In this document: in pieces, positions 15,351 to 31,000 of the stretch
Layout of the letters: every line of letters begins with the position of its first letter
Position numbering within the stretch: the first letter of the stretch is position 1
Assembly: GCA_964020155.1 (NCBI GenBank)
Contig: OZ026546.1
Location: forward strand, 3,482,900 to 3,546,899
Direction: 5' to 3'
Length of the DNA stretch: 64,000 bases
Source: Chondrilla cf. caribensis
Lineage: Eukaryota > Porifera > Demospongiae > Chondrillida > Chondrillidae
Program-made: the position numbers and the translations under genes
The notes under the pieces: generated by a model
What the model was told of the DNA's origin: nothing
Database searches by the model: none
What the model saw: the letters and a program-made list of their open reading frames with translations, nothing else

Positions 15351-15400
15351 CATAGACACTCTAAACTACGTAACCGTTTACGTAGTTTAGAGTGTCTATG
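15351..15400. repeat. Perfect 23-bp hairpin with 4-base loop
   Basis: The arms CATAGACACTCTAAACTACG-TAA and their exact reverse complement surround the loop CCGT. The direct repeat ATGATGCGATCA flanks or overlaps both ends, as would a target-site duplication. It lies about 40 bp upstream of the gene D start codon. Confidence 0.9.
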
Positions 15401-15441
15401 ATGCGATCACCATTAATAATTTTATATCTCAAAAGTCGATA

Positions 15442-18949
<3,508 letters not shown>

Positions 18950-18959
18950 TTTGTCTTAG

Positions 18960-19230
18960 CCATTGCTGTTGTACAGTTGATTAGGTGCTTTGGAATTCAT
19001 GACATTAGTCTGTTTATATAATATCATCATAGTGCTTGTTCAATAGAATTATTCACATGAATATCACTGTAAATTATTATAATAATTATAATACTGACTT
19101 AAATTTAATTATTTTATATAATTATATATAATAAAATTAATCATTTATACAAGAAAATTGACTAAGCAAACTTGCATGCTTGTGGAAAAGTACGTATATA
19201 CACATATAATATTCCATGTACACATTTTCA
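18960..19230. repeat. Duplicated 3' flank, copy 2
   Basis: Near-identical to the 3' flank of gene C (14740-15010), confirming that the duplicated unit extends from gene C intron 1 through its 3' flank into the next gene's 5' end. Confidence 0.9.
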
Positions 19231-19410
19231 GATTGCCACCAACGCCGGAACACGCGTATATAATATATATACGCGGCCAGGGTGAACTATGCACCCACAA
19301 ATCCATGTATATATAGATATCTGCATATCTGCATAGATGTCTCCGTGCGATCATAGCTGGAGGCTCTAGATCTATGGCGCGATCACCATATTTTATTATC
19401 TCGAAAAGAC

Positions 19411-22400
19411 ATGGCGCCTGTAGTTTATGCACACAATGGGAGTCCAGGGGCAGCTGTCCTGGTACTATCGCTAACTCTCATTATCCTTCCGATAGAAGGT
19501 ACCAGTGATACCTTGTCCTCTTGTCTCGGTGAGCTTTTCCTGATCTTTACAGTTCGCCTTCCATATGGAGCGTGGCAAGCAATATCCGTGTGTCAGCGAG
19601 TTCCCGCCAATTTACATTGGCCTGCCTCGGCCTGCCTCATCAGCCTGGGTTGTACTGTGTTTGCCATAGATAATATATACGTTATGTGGTCGGTTTTATT
19701 TTCAATACCCGGCACCCTGGGTTTTCTTGTCTGGTCGATACGGTCAATATTATTGATAACCGCAAAAAGGGTGCGAATTGCCTGTGTCACAGACTATAAG
19801 TATAGAATCTCTATACTGAGTCTCGAAAACGGAATTAAAAGTGTTATATAGATGCTATTGATGTGTTATGCCCATATATGTACACGTCTTCTTTACGGTA
19901 CGTTTCAGGTGACCTGAAATGCGAGATCAGTAATTACACCAGCTGCAACACGGCCATACACTGCGTGTATAACTTCACCATCTTACCGGACGTCATTCTG
20001 GATAATAAAACCCTGGATAGTGACTGTGCAGTGTTTGATAAGCATTGCGAACTGAATCAGCAGATCTCAGGAGAGTCGAACCTCAGCGCTGTCATCGTGT
20101 TACTCAGACCGCAACTGCTGGATTGCGACAAACACCACACAATAGTGATTGGTTGGAATCCCGCGGGACAACTGTCAAAGTCATGTAATAATATAACAAT
20201 GACGATAAACACTGCAGGTAAGATTATAGGGCTTGTTATGTATGTACAGTCCAACCTCTTTACAACAGCACTTTTTACCAAGACAGTCTCTATAAGAACA
20301 TGCTTTGTAAGAACAGATGTTACATACACAGTATTCTGGTTGCAATGGCAGGTAAAGTAGAGAACCATTGTGATTTTGTAAAGAGGCACAGTACACAATG
20401 TATAGCAAAGCAAGGAATACATAGGTCTGTATTCAAGAATTTCAAAACAGTCCAGCTGTACATGTAGGCAAATAAACAGACTCTGGTGTACACCTGTGCA
20501 GCATTGTGAGTGTTGATGCTGGCTCTACAGCTACACAAGAATTATTGTACCAACCACAAGGGGGTTCTACCCGTATATCAGTATATATGAATACTATTAT
20601 GTGGTCTACTTATGTACGTATTTAATTCTGTGTTGTGTCTGCGGGTTGCAGTAAATATGTTTACTGTATGGTAAGTACCTGTATGGCTGCAATATGTCAT
20701 AGCTGTCTTTGGCCAGGAAAGCAGCTAGAAAAGTCCCACAAACCCCCAAGAGCCAGCTTACTACAACTGTTACTCCCTAGCAATTGGGTACTACTGGCGC
20801 ATAATAATACATAGTACATAGACATGTATAATATACGTAGGTTGTTTGGAACACATCTGTTGGTTGTAAGTGTGTATCTATTTCTAATGCTAGCACTCTG
20901 TAGTCTCTCGTAGCCAGACCAATTCAAAATAGCAGTGGCCATTCTAATATAGAGGAGTCAGGGTGAGAGTCCGGCTATGCGAGACTGATCATACCTTCCG
21001 TCCTTTCCTTGCTACCTGGGCGCTTTGAGAGACGGTCTTACAGTCCATACTTCAGGAGACAATGGTCCTCGAATGCAGTAGTACCTCTCAGTGTGTAACG
21101 TACCCATCCAAAAATTGCCATTAATTTTAGTTTCTTCAATGTTATAGAATGATGGAGAATGGTGTCACCATGAGTTGATTGAAGTCTATATTTAATTTAT
21201 TTGAGAATCTTTCCAAAGCTATGTGTATACCTTGAACCAGTTACGTAATTTACATCAATTGTAGTGGGAAAATAATTGTGTATGTACATATGTATATGTA
21301 GCCTTAATTGGTACATGTTACCCGTTACAACAACAACATGGCTTGTTGTTGGGAAAAGTCCTTTCGGATTCAGGAGCGTTTAAAAATGCAGTCTGGTGAA
21401 GAGAGTTCTTAATCTCTTTCTGAAAAAAATCTCTTCACCAGACTGCGTTTTTAAACACTTCTGAACCCGAAAGGATTTTACCAACAACAGATGGAAGCTT
21501 TGCAGTCCAAAACCCTTATTCTATTGAACAAAATGACTTGTTACAAGCGATAGTCAAAATACTCCAGCTACAATTCTTGTAATTGACGAATACTATAATT
21601 TTCAAATCGATTATCAGTGTATAGTATGTATATATTTTATTTCTAGACTGTCCAAGCTGTCCGAGACCTATTCCAATGCCCACCCCTTGTCCAATGTCTA
21701 CAGGAGGTAAGAAGTATTCAACACATCATCGATGTAATTCCCTATGCTATGTACATACTAGATTTTCCACCTACGTATGTAGTGTGTGATGCAAGGTCTT
21801 TCAATTTGGTTTGTGTGTATGTATGTATGTGTACGAATGTGCAGTGTTCCCTACTTTTGCTCTTTGTCCTACTGTATGTGGAAGGGGTAACATCGTGGTT
21901 GATGGTCTAATTCTTACAAATCCTTATTGCACTGTGGAAAAATTCCTAATGCCAACTTTGTACTGTTGTAATTGGAGAGGGTCTTGTAATGAAGGAATCC
22001 CCCTGTTTGAATATATGCAGTACAAATACGTACAATATTCACAGCTGCTGTGCTGATTACATCAACAAAAGGTTAAAGGTTGAAAGCTCTAAATACAATA
22101 AACTTTCTCACTATCAAATTTTGGAGAGTTTATATATTGTGCAAAGAAGGCAGACAAGTACTGTAACTCGAGTGAGGCTGTCACCCCCGCACTCAAATCA
22201 CTTGGGTATCTCTATCAGCTTTATAAGAGCCTTCTCTGAAGATATTACATTTGGCCAAGCGCCTTTGCCTTTTGGAAGAAGAACACCAGTGGGTGGAGGG
22301 ATGAAGCAAAATCATCACCTAAAAGAGAACACCAGTATGGAAGGCCTAAAGAGGTTGTATGTACTGCAATAGATGTTTGAAGAGGATAACATTAAAATTG

Positions 22401-23104
22401 AATTAAGCAGCTTTAATCTGAGATTTAATTACAGGAAATTCTCACTTTCTTTAATATTTATTGTTGTGAGTGAATGTGTGTACATATCAGTGCAAATACC
22501 GTAGTGTCCGAAATTTTCGTGGGACGTAATTTTCGCGAATCACTCGATTTAGGACTGTTCTAGTCTAGCTAGCTAGACCGTCCCTAAGAGGCACTGAGGG
22601 GCGGAAAAGGGAAGGGACGGTCTAGCACAAGTAGCGATTAGTTCACACCTGAACGCGTGACCAACAACCAATGAAATGCTACTGCCAAGAATCTTGGCAA
22701 TGATATTCATTGATTCAGTTTAGTTAATTCTTAAGTGTCATGGAGGATGACACTGCTTACTCGTCGTTATAGCTGGGAATATTCACCCATCTGACAATCA
22801 GATGAACGCGATTACTAGTATTTTGCAAGGACGTGATATGACCTTCCTCGTGAAATTAGCGTAAATTACGTCCCGTGAAAATTTCGGACACTACGGTATA
22901 TAGGCTTGTATGCCTGTGCATGGAACATACTTTACTGAGCATGTATTTTCAATCAGCACTGTAGCTTGTATCAATCCTGCCTTTATTATTTCATTGCTCA
23001 ATCACACAGGGAGCTCAAGTCCACAGATATCACCACAGATTCTGTTCGTACTTGTGGTAGCGTTTTTAGCCAGTTTTCTGTCGATAGGTTTGGCATCTTT
23101 GTAG
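19411..23104 (+). CDS. Gene E: cysteine-rich GPI-tail surface protein
   Basis: Exons are 19411-19528, 19909-20217, 21647-21706 and 23010-23104, summing to 582 bases or 193 residues, all introns phase 1. Exon 1 encodes MAPVVYAHNGSPGAAVLVLS and a hydrophobic continuation, a signal peptide preceded by a short N-terminal extension. The 309-base exon encodes the same domain as genes C and D, more diverged: GDLKCEIS, SCNTAIHCVYN, ILPDVILD, SDCAVFDKHCEL, AVIVLL, LDCDKHH, VIGWN, SCNNITMTINTAG. The linker exon is Pro/Cys-rich (DCPSCPRPIPMPTPCPMS). The last exon ends in ILFVLVVAFLASFLSIGLASL at the stop, a GPI-type tail. Intron 3 holds a foldback (21344-21490 lies just before exon 3) and a MITE (22497-22898). 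The function is unknown; a cell-surface recognition protein is plausible from the architecture alone. Confidence 0.75.
21344..21490. repeat. Imperfect ~60-bp-arm foldback in gene E intron 2
   Basis: The left arm starts near TTGTTGGGAAAAGTCCTTTC and the right arm ends GAAAGGATTTTACCAACAAC. Both contain the CAGTCTGGTGAAGAGA word or its complement. Arms pair over most of their length with scattered mismatches, like an old foldback element. Confidence 0.75.
22160..22330. repeat. Dispersed repeat, copy 1 (sister at 30306-30430)
   Basis: Shares with 30306-30430 the blocks CCCCCGCACTC, AGAGCCTTCTCTGAAG/AGAACCTTCGCTGAAG and a following ATTACxxTxGGC segment. The second copy has inverted AAGTAATTCGAG arms at 30306-30317 and 30349-30360. 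This is a small dispersed foldback-type element of unknown family. Confidence 0.5.
22497..22898. mobile_element. ~400-bp MITE with TACCGTAGTGTCCG termini
   Basis: Terminal inverted repeats of ~40 bases begin TACCGTAGTGTCCGAAATTT and end with the complementary AAATTTCGGACACTACGGTA. The outermost TA is the probable target duplication. An inner palindrome near 22563-22625 (CTAGACCGTCCC and GGGACGGTCTAG) resembles the TAGTCTGG foldbacks. It lies in intron 3 of gene E, 111 bp before the last exon. Confidence 0.8.
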
Positions 23105-23352
23105 AAGTTGATAGGTTTGGCATCTTTGTAGCACATCAAGTTTACTCAATCTCTATGATTGTAAAATAAACCGATAGCCAATCTGATCTAATTATAAAAA
23201 CTAATTAATCCAAGTAATCTAATATCGATTAACTCATGTTCTAGTTTATTGTTACAGAAGTTTGTTGGACAGTTGTGTACACCAATTAAACTGCGCATTC
23301 ACACTACATATATATCCATGACATGAGAATAAAAAGTAATGATCATAAGTAC

Positions 23353-23384
<32 letters not shown>

Positions 23385-23540
23385 CTTAATACTATTATAA
23401 TGACATGACTGTGTTAGTGTGAATTAATGAATAATAATTATATACAATATATACAATCTCGATTCCATCCCGTGAAGCTTTGTGTAGACTTTGCAATGAG
23501 GCTTGCATGAGGACTTACGTAGCATATGTACGCTACGTAA

Positions 23541-25785
23541 CTGGGGTTACAGGCCACCTATTGAAATGGGAATTGTTTCAGAAGTTAGTTCACGTCCCCA
23601 GCTAGCTCTGTCAAAAATATCAAGCTGACACGCCCCCGCCAAAAAAGGTGCTTAGCGTTTTCTCTCCTATACTCTTCCATACATTGCAAAATATTATGCA
23701 CCTCCAAATGTAACTGGGGTTATGGGATAGCTATGGAGATGGGAATTGTTTCAGAAGTTAGTTGACGTCCCCAGCTAGCTCTGTCGAAAGTATCAAGCTG
23801 ACATGTCCCCTCCCCCATGAGCTATGCAAAAAGGTGCTTATCGTTTTCTCTCCTATACTCTCCCATACATTGAAAAAATATTAAGCACCTCCAAATGTAA
23901 CTGGGGTTACAGGCCACCTATTGAGATGGGAATTGTTTCAGAAGTTAGTTCGTGTCCCCAGCTATCTCCGTTTGAAATATCAAGCTGACACGCCCCCTCT
24001 CCCATGAGATATGCAAAAAGGTGCTTAGCATTTTCTCTCCTATATAATACTCTGCCATACGTACATTGAAAAAACACTAAGCACCTCCGAATGTAACTGG
24101 GGTTACAGGCCACCTATTGAGATGGGAATTGTTTCAGAAGTTATAGTTCATGTCCCCAGCTAGCTCGATCTAAAATATCAACCTGATTTGGCACCTCTCC
24201 CATGAGCTATGCAAAAAGGTGCCTAGCATTTTCTTCCTATACTCTCCCATACATTGAAAAAATAATATTATTAAGCACCTCCGAATGTAACTGGGGTTAG
24301 AGGCCACCTATTGAGATCGGAATTGTTTCAGAAGTTAGTTCGTGTCCCCGGCTATCTCCGTTTGAAATATCAAGCTGACACGCACCCTCTCCCATGAACT
24401 ATGAAAAAAGGTGCTTAGCATTTTCTTCCCTATACTCTCCCATACATTGAAATAATATTAAGCACATCCGAATGTAACTGGGGTTACAGGCCACCTATTG
24501 AGATGGGAATTGTTTCAGAAGTTAGTTGACGTCCCCAACTAGCTCTGTCTAAAGTATCAAGCTGACACGCCGCCTCTCCCATGAGCTATGCAAAAAGGTG
24601 CTTAGCATTTTCTCTCCTATACTCTCCCATACATTGAAAAAATATTAAGCACCTCCGAATGTAACTGGGGTTATAGGTAACCTATTGAGATGGGAATTGT
24701 TTCAGACGTTAGTTCACGTCCCTAGCTAGCTCTGTCTAAAGTATCAAGCTGACACGCCGCCTCTCCCATGAGCTATGCAAAAAGGTGCTTAGCATTTTCT
24801 CTCCTATACTCTCCCATACATTGAAAAAATATTAAGCACCTCCGAATGTAACTAGGGTTACAGGCCACCTATTGAGATGGGAATTGTTTCAGAATTAGTT
24901 CGTGTCCCTGGCTATCTCCGTTTGAAATATCAAGCTGACACGCACCCTCTCCCATGAACTATGAAAAAAGGTGCTTAGCATTTTCTTCCCTATACTCTCC
25001 CATACATTGAAATAATATTAAGCACATCCGAATGTAACTGGGGTTACAGGCCACCTATTGAGATGGGAATTGTTTCAGAAGTTAGTTCACGTCCCCAGCT
25101 AGCTCTGTCTAAAGTATCAAGCTGACACGCCGCCTCTCCCATGAGCTATGCAAAAAGGTGCTTAGCATTTTCTCTCCTATACTCTCCCATACATTGAAAA
25201 AATATTAAGCACCTCCGAATGTAACTAGGGTTACAGGCCACCTATTGAGATGGGAATTGTTTCAGAATTAGTTCGTGTCCCTGGCTATCTCCGTTTGAAA
25301 TATCAAGCTGACACGCACCCTCTCCCATGAACTATGAAAAAAGGTGCTTAGCATTTTCTTCCCTATACTCTCCCATACATTGAAATAATATTAAGCACAT
25401 CCGAATGTAACTGGGGTTACAGGCCACCTATTGAGATGGGAATTGTTTCAGAAGTTAGTTCACGTCCCCAGCTAGCTCTGTCTAAAGTATCAAGCTGACA
25501 CGCCGCCTCTCCCATGAGATATGCAAAAAGGTGCTTAGCATTTTCTCTCCTATACTCTCCCATACATTGAAAAAATATTAAGCACCTCCGAATGTAACTG
25601 GGGTTACAGGCCACCTATTGAGGTGGGAATTGTTTCAGAAGTTAGTTGACGTCCCCAGCTAGCTCTGTCTAAAATATCAAGCTGACACGCCCCCTCTCCC
25701 ATGAGATATGCAAAAAGGTGCTTAGCGTTTTCTTCCCTATACGTACTCTCCCATACATTGAAAATATTGAGCACCTCCGAATGTA
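23541..25785. repeat. ~187-bp satellite, about 12 tandem copies
   Basis: The anchor word TAACTGGGGTTACAGGCCACC or a close variant recurs near 23548, 23711, 23898, 24094, 24288, 24475, 24662, 24849, 25036, 25223, 25410 and 25597. After the first copies the spacing settles at 187 bp. Each unit contains GGTGCTTAG and, ~55 bp on, TTAAGCACCTCC, a short inverted pair. Two unit types alternate in the second half (CTAGCTCTGTCTAAAG versus CTATCTCCGTTTGAAA), and the 374-bp pair at 24849-25222 is repeated at 25223-25596. Open frames inside are by-products. Confidence 0.93.
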
Positions 25786-25954
25786 TGTATATAGGAACTA
25801 TCTGGTAAGGATAAGGAAGCACAAATGAGGAATACTATTATATATATATAAGTATAGTTATGTATCTGAATTCTTTCTAATATAAATTGATCACATAGCA
25901 GTGCTGTGGTGCACAGATATAAGCTTTATCCAAGTCTTGCAAAACTACAACTGT

Positions 25955-26776
<822 letters not shown>

Positions 26777-26869
26777 ATGCGCACATGTGTGTATGTGTGT
26801 GTACGTGTATGCGCGTGCGTGTGTATGTGTGTGTCTGACCACCAATACAAGAACATGGTTTTGCCCTCC

Positions 26870-27517
26870 ATAAAGGTGACTTTCGAGATACCCTAGCTCT
26901 ACTATTTGGGTGGAGACCAGCATATGCGCATGTGGGAGTAGTTATGATGTGGACCATGCTTTGAGCTGCGGCAGAGGAGGCTATGTTATAATGAGACATA
27001 ACAAAATCAGAGATCTAACAGCTTCATTTCTCCATGAAGTAGCAACCTGTATCGAAGTGGAGCCAAACCTGCAGCCAATTACTGGGGAAGTATTTGATAG
27101 ATCAGCGAATGTGGATGAGAATAGCAGACAGGATGTAAAGTGCAAAGGATTTGGAATGCCATGCAAGATGCATTTTTCGATGTTTGGGTGTTTAACCTGT
27201 TAGCGTCAAGTAATCGCAACACCACAATCCCAGCACTACTCAAGGCCAATGAACGCACGAAAAGAAGATCGTATGAGCAGAGGATTATAGAAGTAGAACA
27301 TGGCTCCTTTACCCCTCTGGTCTTTGCTGACACTGGAGGGATGAGCCCAGCTGTCTCAACCTTCTACAAGAGACTGGCCAGCATGATTGCCAAGAAGCAT
27401 AATCAAGATTGTGGATTAAGGACTATAAATTGGACGGGATACTGGTTGAGATTTAGCCCTTTTGAGACCATCAATAACAGCAATCCGTTGTTCAAGGTCA
27501 ACATCAGCAGGAAATAA
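26870..27517 (+). pseudogene. Decayed retroelement C-terminus (endonuclease-like region)
   Basis: Three frame segments read as one protein end. The first is FRDTLALLFGWRP. The second is ICACGSSYDVDHALSC, then GGYVIMRHNKIRDLTASFL, VEPNLQPITGE and ANVDENSRQDV. The third is DAFFDVWVFN, then RRSYEQRIIEVEHGSFTPLV and TGGMSPAVSTFYKRLA. The CxCG-x-x-x-DHALSC knuckle, RHNxIRDLT, LxPxTGE and EHGSFTPLVF-TGGM strings are familiar from the C-termini of reverse-transcriptase proteins common in basal animals, probably with a PD-(D/E)xK-like nuclease. Frames change near 26915 and again near 27155, and no polymerase lies upstream (only a TG tract), so it is a dead fragment. Confidence 0.65.
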
Positions 27518-29554
27518 CACTATTGATTTGGGCTCTATTTTTGTGATCATGGTAGATCGAGGGCAATGTCCCTTTTGCAGACACTATACTGTGTATTACT
27601 CAAGCAATTACTGCAGCTGTTGATATACGTAATGATTGTTATATTCCGACAGTCTTCTCATTCTGATGTGCTGCTCACTCTGACGGTCTTCTCATTCCAC
27701 TCATCCCTACCTTCTTTCCCTTTCTTCACTAGTTATCCTTACATCCATTTTCATTTATAAATGTTTTATAAATGTAATTGTACGTACATACATATTGTAG
27801 CTATGTATGTATGTACATAATTTTGTACTCAGATTGGATGGTGAGTCAGACATGTACAGTACAAGATATACATCACACAAGACTGATGAACAATACCATA
27901 ATGGTAGAGATTTGTATTTGTATGATCCATTTCCCAAATTTCCAAGAACCACTGTTCCCAATAACTTTGTTAGCAGTTTGTTGTAAAAACTTCTGCCAGC
28001 GTAGTGATTGTGGTTAAAGGTCAAAGTACAATAAACTTCCTGTTATGTCAACACAGGAAGTAAACAGGTGTACGTAGTATCATAATAATAAAATACTATG
28101 TACAGTCCCAACTGTGACCCTCAACTATACAATATTATGCAGGACCATCATTGGTATTTAAGTAACAGTGAAATTCTTTAAATGTCAATGAGTAAACATG
28201 TTTCTCACCTGAAAGGTTGTCGGAAATATGTACGTTTGAGGTTACTGGAGCAAACAACAGTGAAATACATTTTTAGAACCTCTATAGGAACCTGACAATA
28301 GCAATCAACAAGGGTACAGCTGGTTGTCATTCTGAGAATGGAATAACGAATATTATGTATTACAATATTTAGTTATAACATTAGGAGTTGGTTGTTGACA
28401 CATGCATATCAGCTGTACAAACATGAAAACAAGTTTAATATGTCTTGTGATTCTTTGACTTGGAGCATAGGATGTTCCAATCTGCATGTTAACCAGAGTT
28501 ATTGTGCAGACTACAGCACGGCTTCAGTTCATCACAATACAAAGAGTCTGTGTAACCTGTGTACAGGGAGAGAACACACCTTCAGTGATTCACAGGCATT
28601 TAACTTCCAGTGTCTATACACAAGACATACATGTACAAAGTAGGTGTTCTTGAGAGGAACATCAGTGAAATGTACATACCATGACAAATCCTATGTTCCA
28701 ACACATGTACAACCTAATGATAGGAAGCTAGGGAAGTAGGACAGAGATGTCAAAATAAGGACTATTTGTCCACACTTGATGTCTATGGTACAATGTATGC
28801 ATACGTATATTGTACATACGTATATGAGGCCTGGGTACTCATACCTTACATACTGTATGTAGATAGTAGAGTATAGATTTAGTTTAATATGAAATTGATA
28901 TCAATTCTAACATTCATATTGCTATATAAATACAGTGAAACCTCGCTAATCCGACACCTCTATAATCCTACATTCTCTCTAATCCGACCATTATATGAGG
29001 TACAGTCACCATACATAAGTATGGTAAGAGGCACTCCATAATCCAACAACCTCCTAATCCAACATTATTCTCAGGTCCCATTGAGTGTCGGATTAGAGAG
29101 GTTTCACTGTATTATATATACGTATATAAGATCTGGGTACATACGTACCCACACTGTATATATACTGTATGTAGATAGCAGAGAATACATTTAGTTTACT
29201 ATAATACTAATAGCAATTTTAAAATACATTTTGATATATATAGGAATCCAAACAGAGAAACCTAACACATATGGTTAGTTGCTCAAGCAAAGGTTATTAC
29301 ACCATGATAATATAATAATATACTTATTATAAGATCAGATTAACCTAATAACAAAAAATGTGTAAGTAAATGTACATATACGCTAGTCACACAGACACAC
29401 ATTCACATACTAGCTCTGTGGGACTATTAATACATATGAGGGAATACTCATTGATCAATTATAGGACACGCTAAACATGAATTTAAATGTATATTATTAC
29501 GCATACACACACAGGTGAGCACACATATAAAAATAATACACAGACACACAACAT

Positions 29555-29593
<39 letters not shown>

Positions 29594-31000
29594 CACACGC
29601 CTATAAAAATACAAATACATCTAAATAATTCGGTACATAATGAGCAACAGGTTATGCACAACTCTGTTCCTAAGTGAATATCAACTCACTTAATGTTTAT
29701 ACTTTCAAACGCCACACTGGATCTAGCTACGCTGGATCATTCCACCCGGATAATAATATTATGATCCCACCGAAGCGCATCACGATCAGTTCATGCTGAA
29801 GGGTACCTCATATATTGCTGCCAAAATTTGTACTTGGGTTTTTGGTCTGATAAGGAAATAGGTAATAATTTGCTGTTCATTTGTACATAGATCGAATCAA
29901 GTACCACGTTCGACCGCCATCTTGAATAAAGCGCACTGATCGATGACGTATTATATACGTAAATGTCTATTATTATCGATGACACATACATTTTAGGTCA
30001 AACCCCTGGTTGATTGGGTTTGCATGATGAAGCCATATTATGCATACACAAACATCCTGTGCGGTCAAGGTTCGTTCCACTAGAAGAGTCCCCCAACAGA
30101 ATATCCCAACCCATATTTGGAAGAGCAATTTACTGTATCTGTAGTAACTGTGCAGTCAGCAATAGTACAGTGACGAAACTCTTTCTGATTTATTCCATTA
30201 CATAATCATTAATATTATTATAATCCTGTTATGAAATTATCACCTGAGTTGCAGAGAAGGGTCATGCAGTATTATGTTATAGCAGGAAAGTAATGGAATA
30301 CAAACAAGTAATTCGAGTTCAAAAACTCGTGGGGCTGCTGCCCCCGCACTCGAATTACTTGGAGGTTTTTCTTAGGTTCAGAAGAACCTTCGCTGAAGTT
30401 ATTACGCTCGGCGAAGCTTCAGCGCACGAATTCTAGCCCAATTTCTAATTGTCGGCTTTCGAAATCGGCCATCTTCATTTCGTGCAATATAAATTATGAT
30501 AATATAAATTCATTGTTGCGGTTACGCGTAGGAACACACACACACACACACACACACACGCATATATATAATATATATATATATATTGATTGATTGATTG
30601 ATATATATATCTATAATAATATATATCTATCAAACAAGCGTTACATACCGGAAGTCGAAATGAAAACAATATTATATTCCTAAAACATATGGAACAGCAT
30701 TGAGGTGTCATGAGTATTACGTGGCTTCACAACACAGTACCAATGTATTTATTCATAATAACAAGTTACTATGTGTAACTATGCAATGTTAATAAAATGA
30801 GGAGGTAGTGGAAATTACTGCAAACAGAAAACTTGTGCCATATAAGGTGTGTAACTATGGCAAAATACAAGTACATATTATAATACACATATAGTTCGAA
30901 TGTGCCTTACTTTACAAGAATAAAGAGAATGCGCAGAAGTTCTCAATGCTAACATGTACAAGTATATGTAAATGTATACTCCAGTCATTGTCAATCCTCT
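27518..31000. other. Gene-poor DNA between satellite block and Ig array
   Basis: No supported gene. Holds AT-rich and GTAC-rich stretches, a complete MITE (28933-29109), small CA tracts near 29556-29600 and 30537-30559, an AT-rich near-palindromic segment at 30561-30630, and the second copy of a dispersed repeat (30306-30430). Confidence 0.55.
28933..29109. mobile_element. Complete TA-flanked MITE (CAGTGAAACCTCGCTAATCC)
   Basis: The 177-bp element is flanked by TA. Its left end is CAGTGAAACCTCGCTAATCC and its right end is the near-complement GGATTAGAGAGGTTTCACTG. Internal TAATCC/TAATCCG words repeat. Termini and target site are those of pogo/Tigger-type non-autonomous transposons; no transposase is present in the window. 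Confidence 0.85.

Noticed and set aside
21811..22372. Frames in gene E intron 3 (Cys/Tyr-rich, then a second with Ser/His)
   Set aside because: They lie between well-supported gene E exons and overlap a dispersed repeat; no acceptor/donor pair of the right phase is convincing.
23907..25822. Minus-strand frames of 65-72 residues repeated in the satellite (containing FAYLMGE, ETIPISIGGL)
   Set aside because: They recur only because the DNA unit repeats; most copies have stops or indels, and no start context or splice structure supports them.
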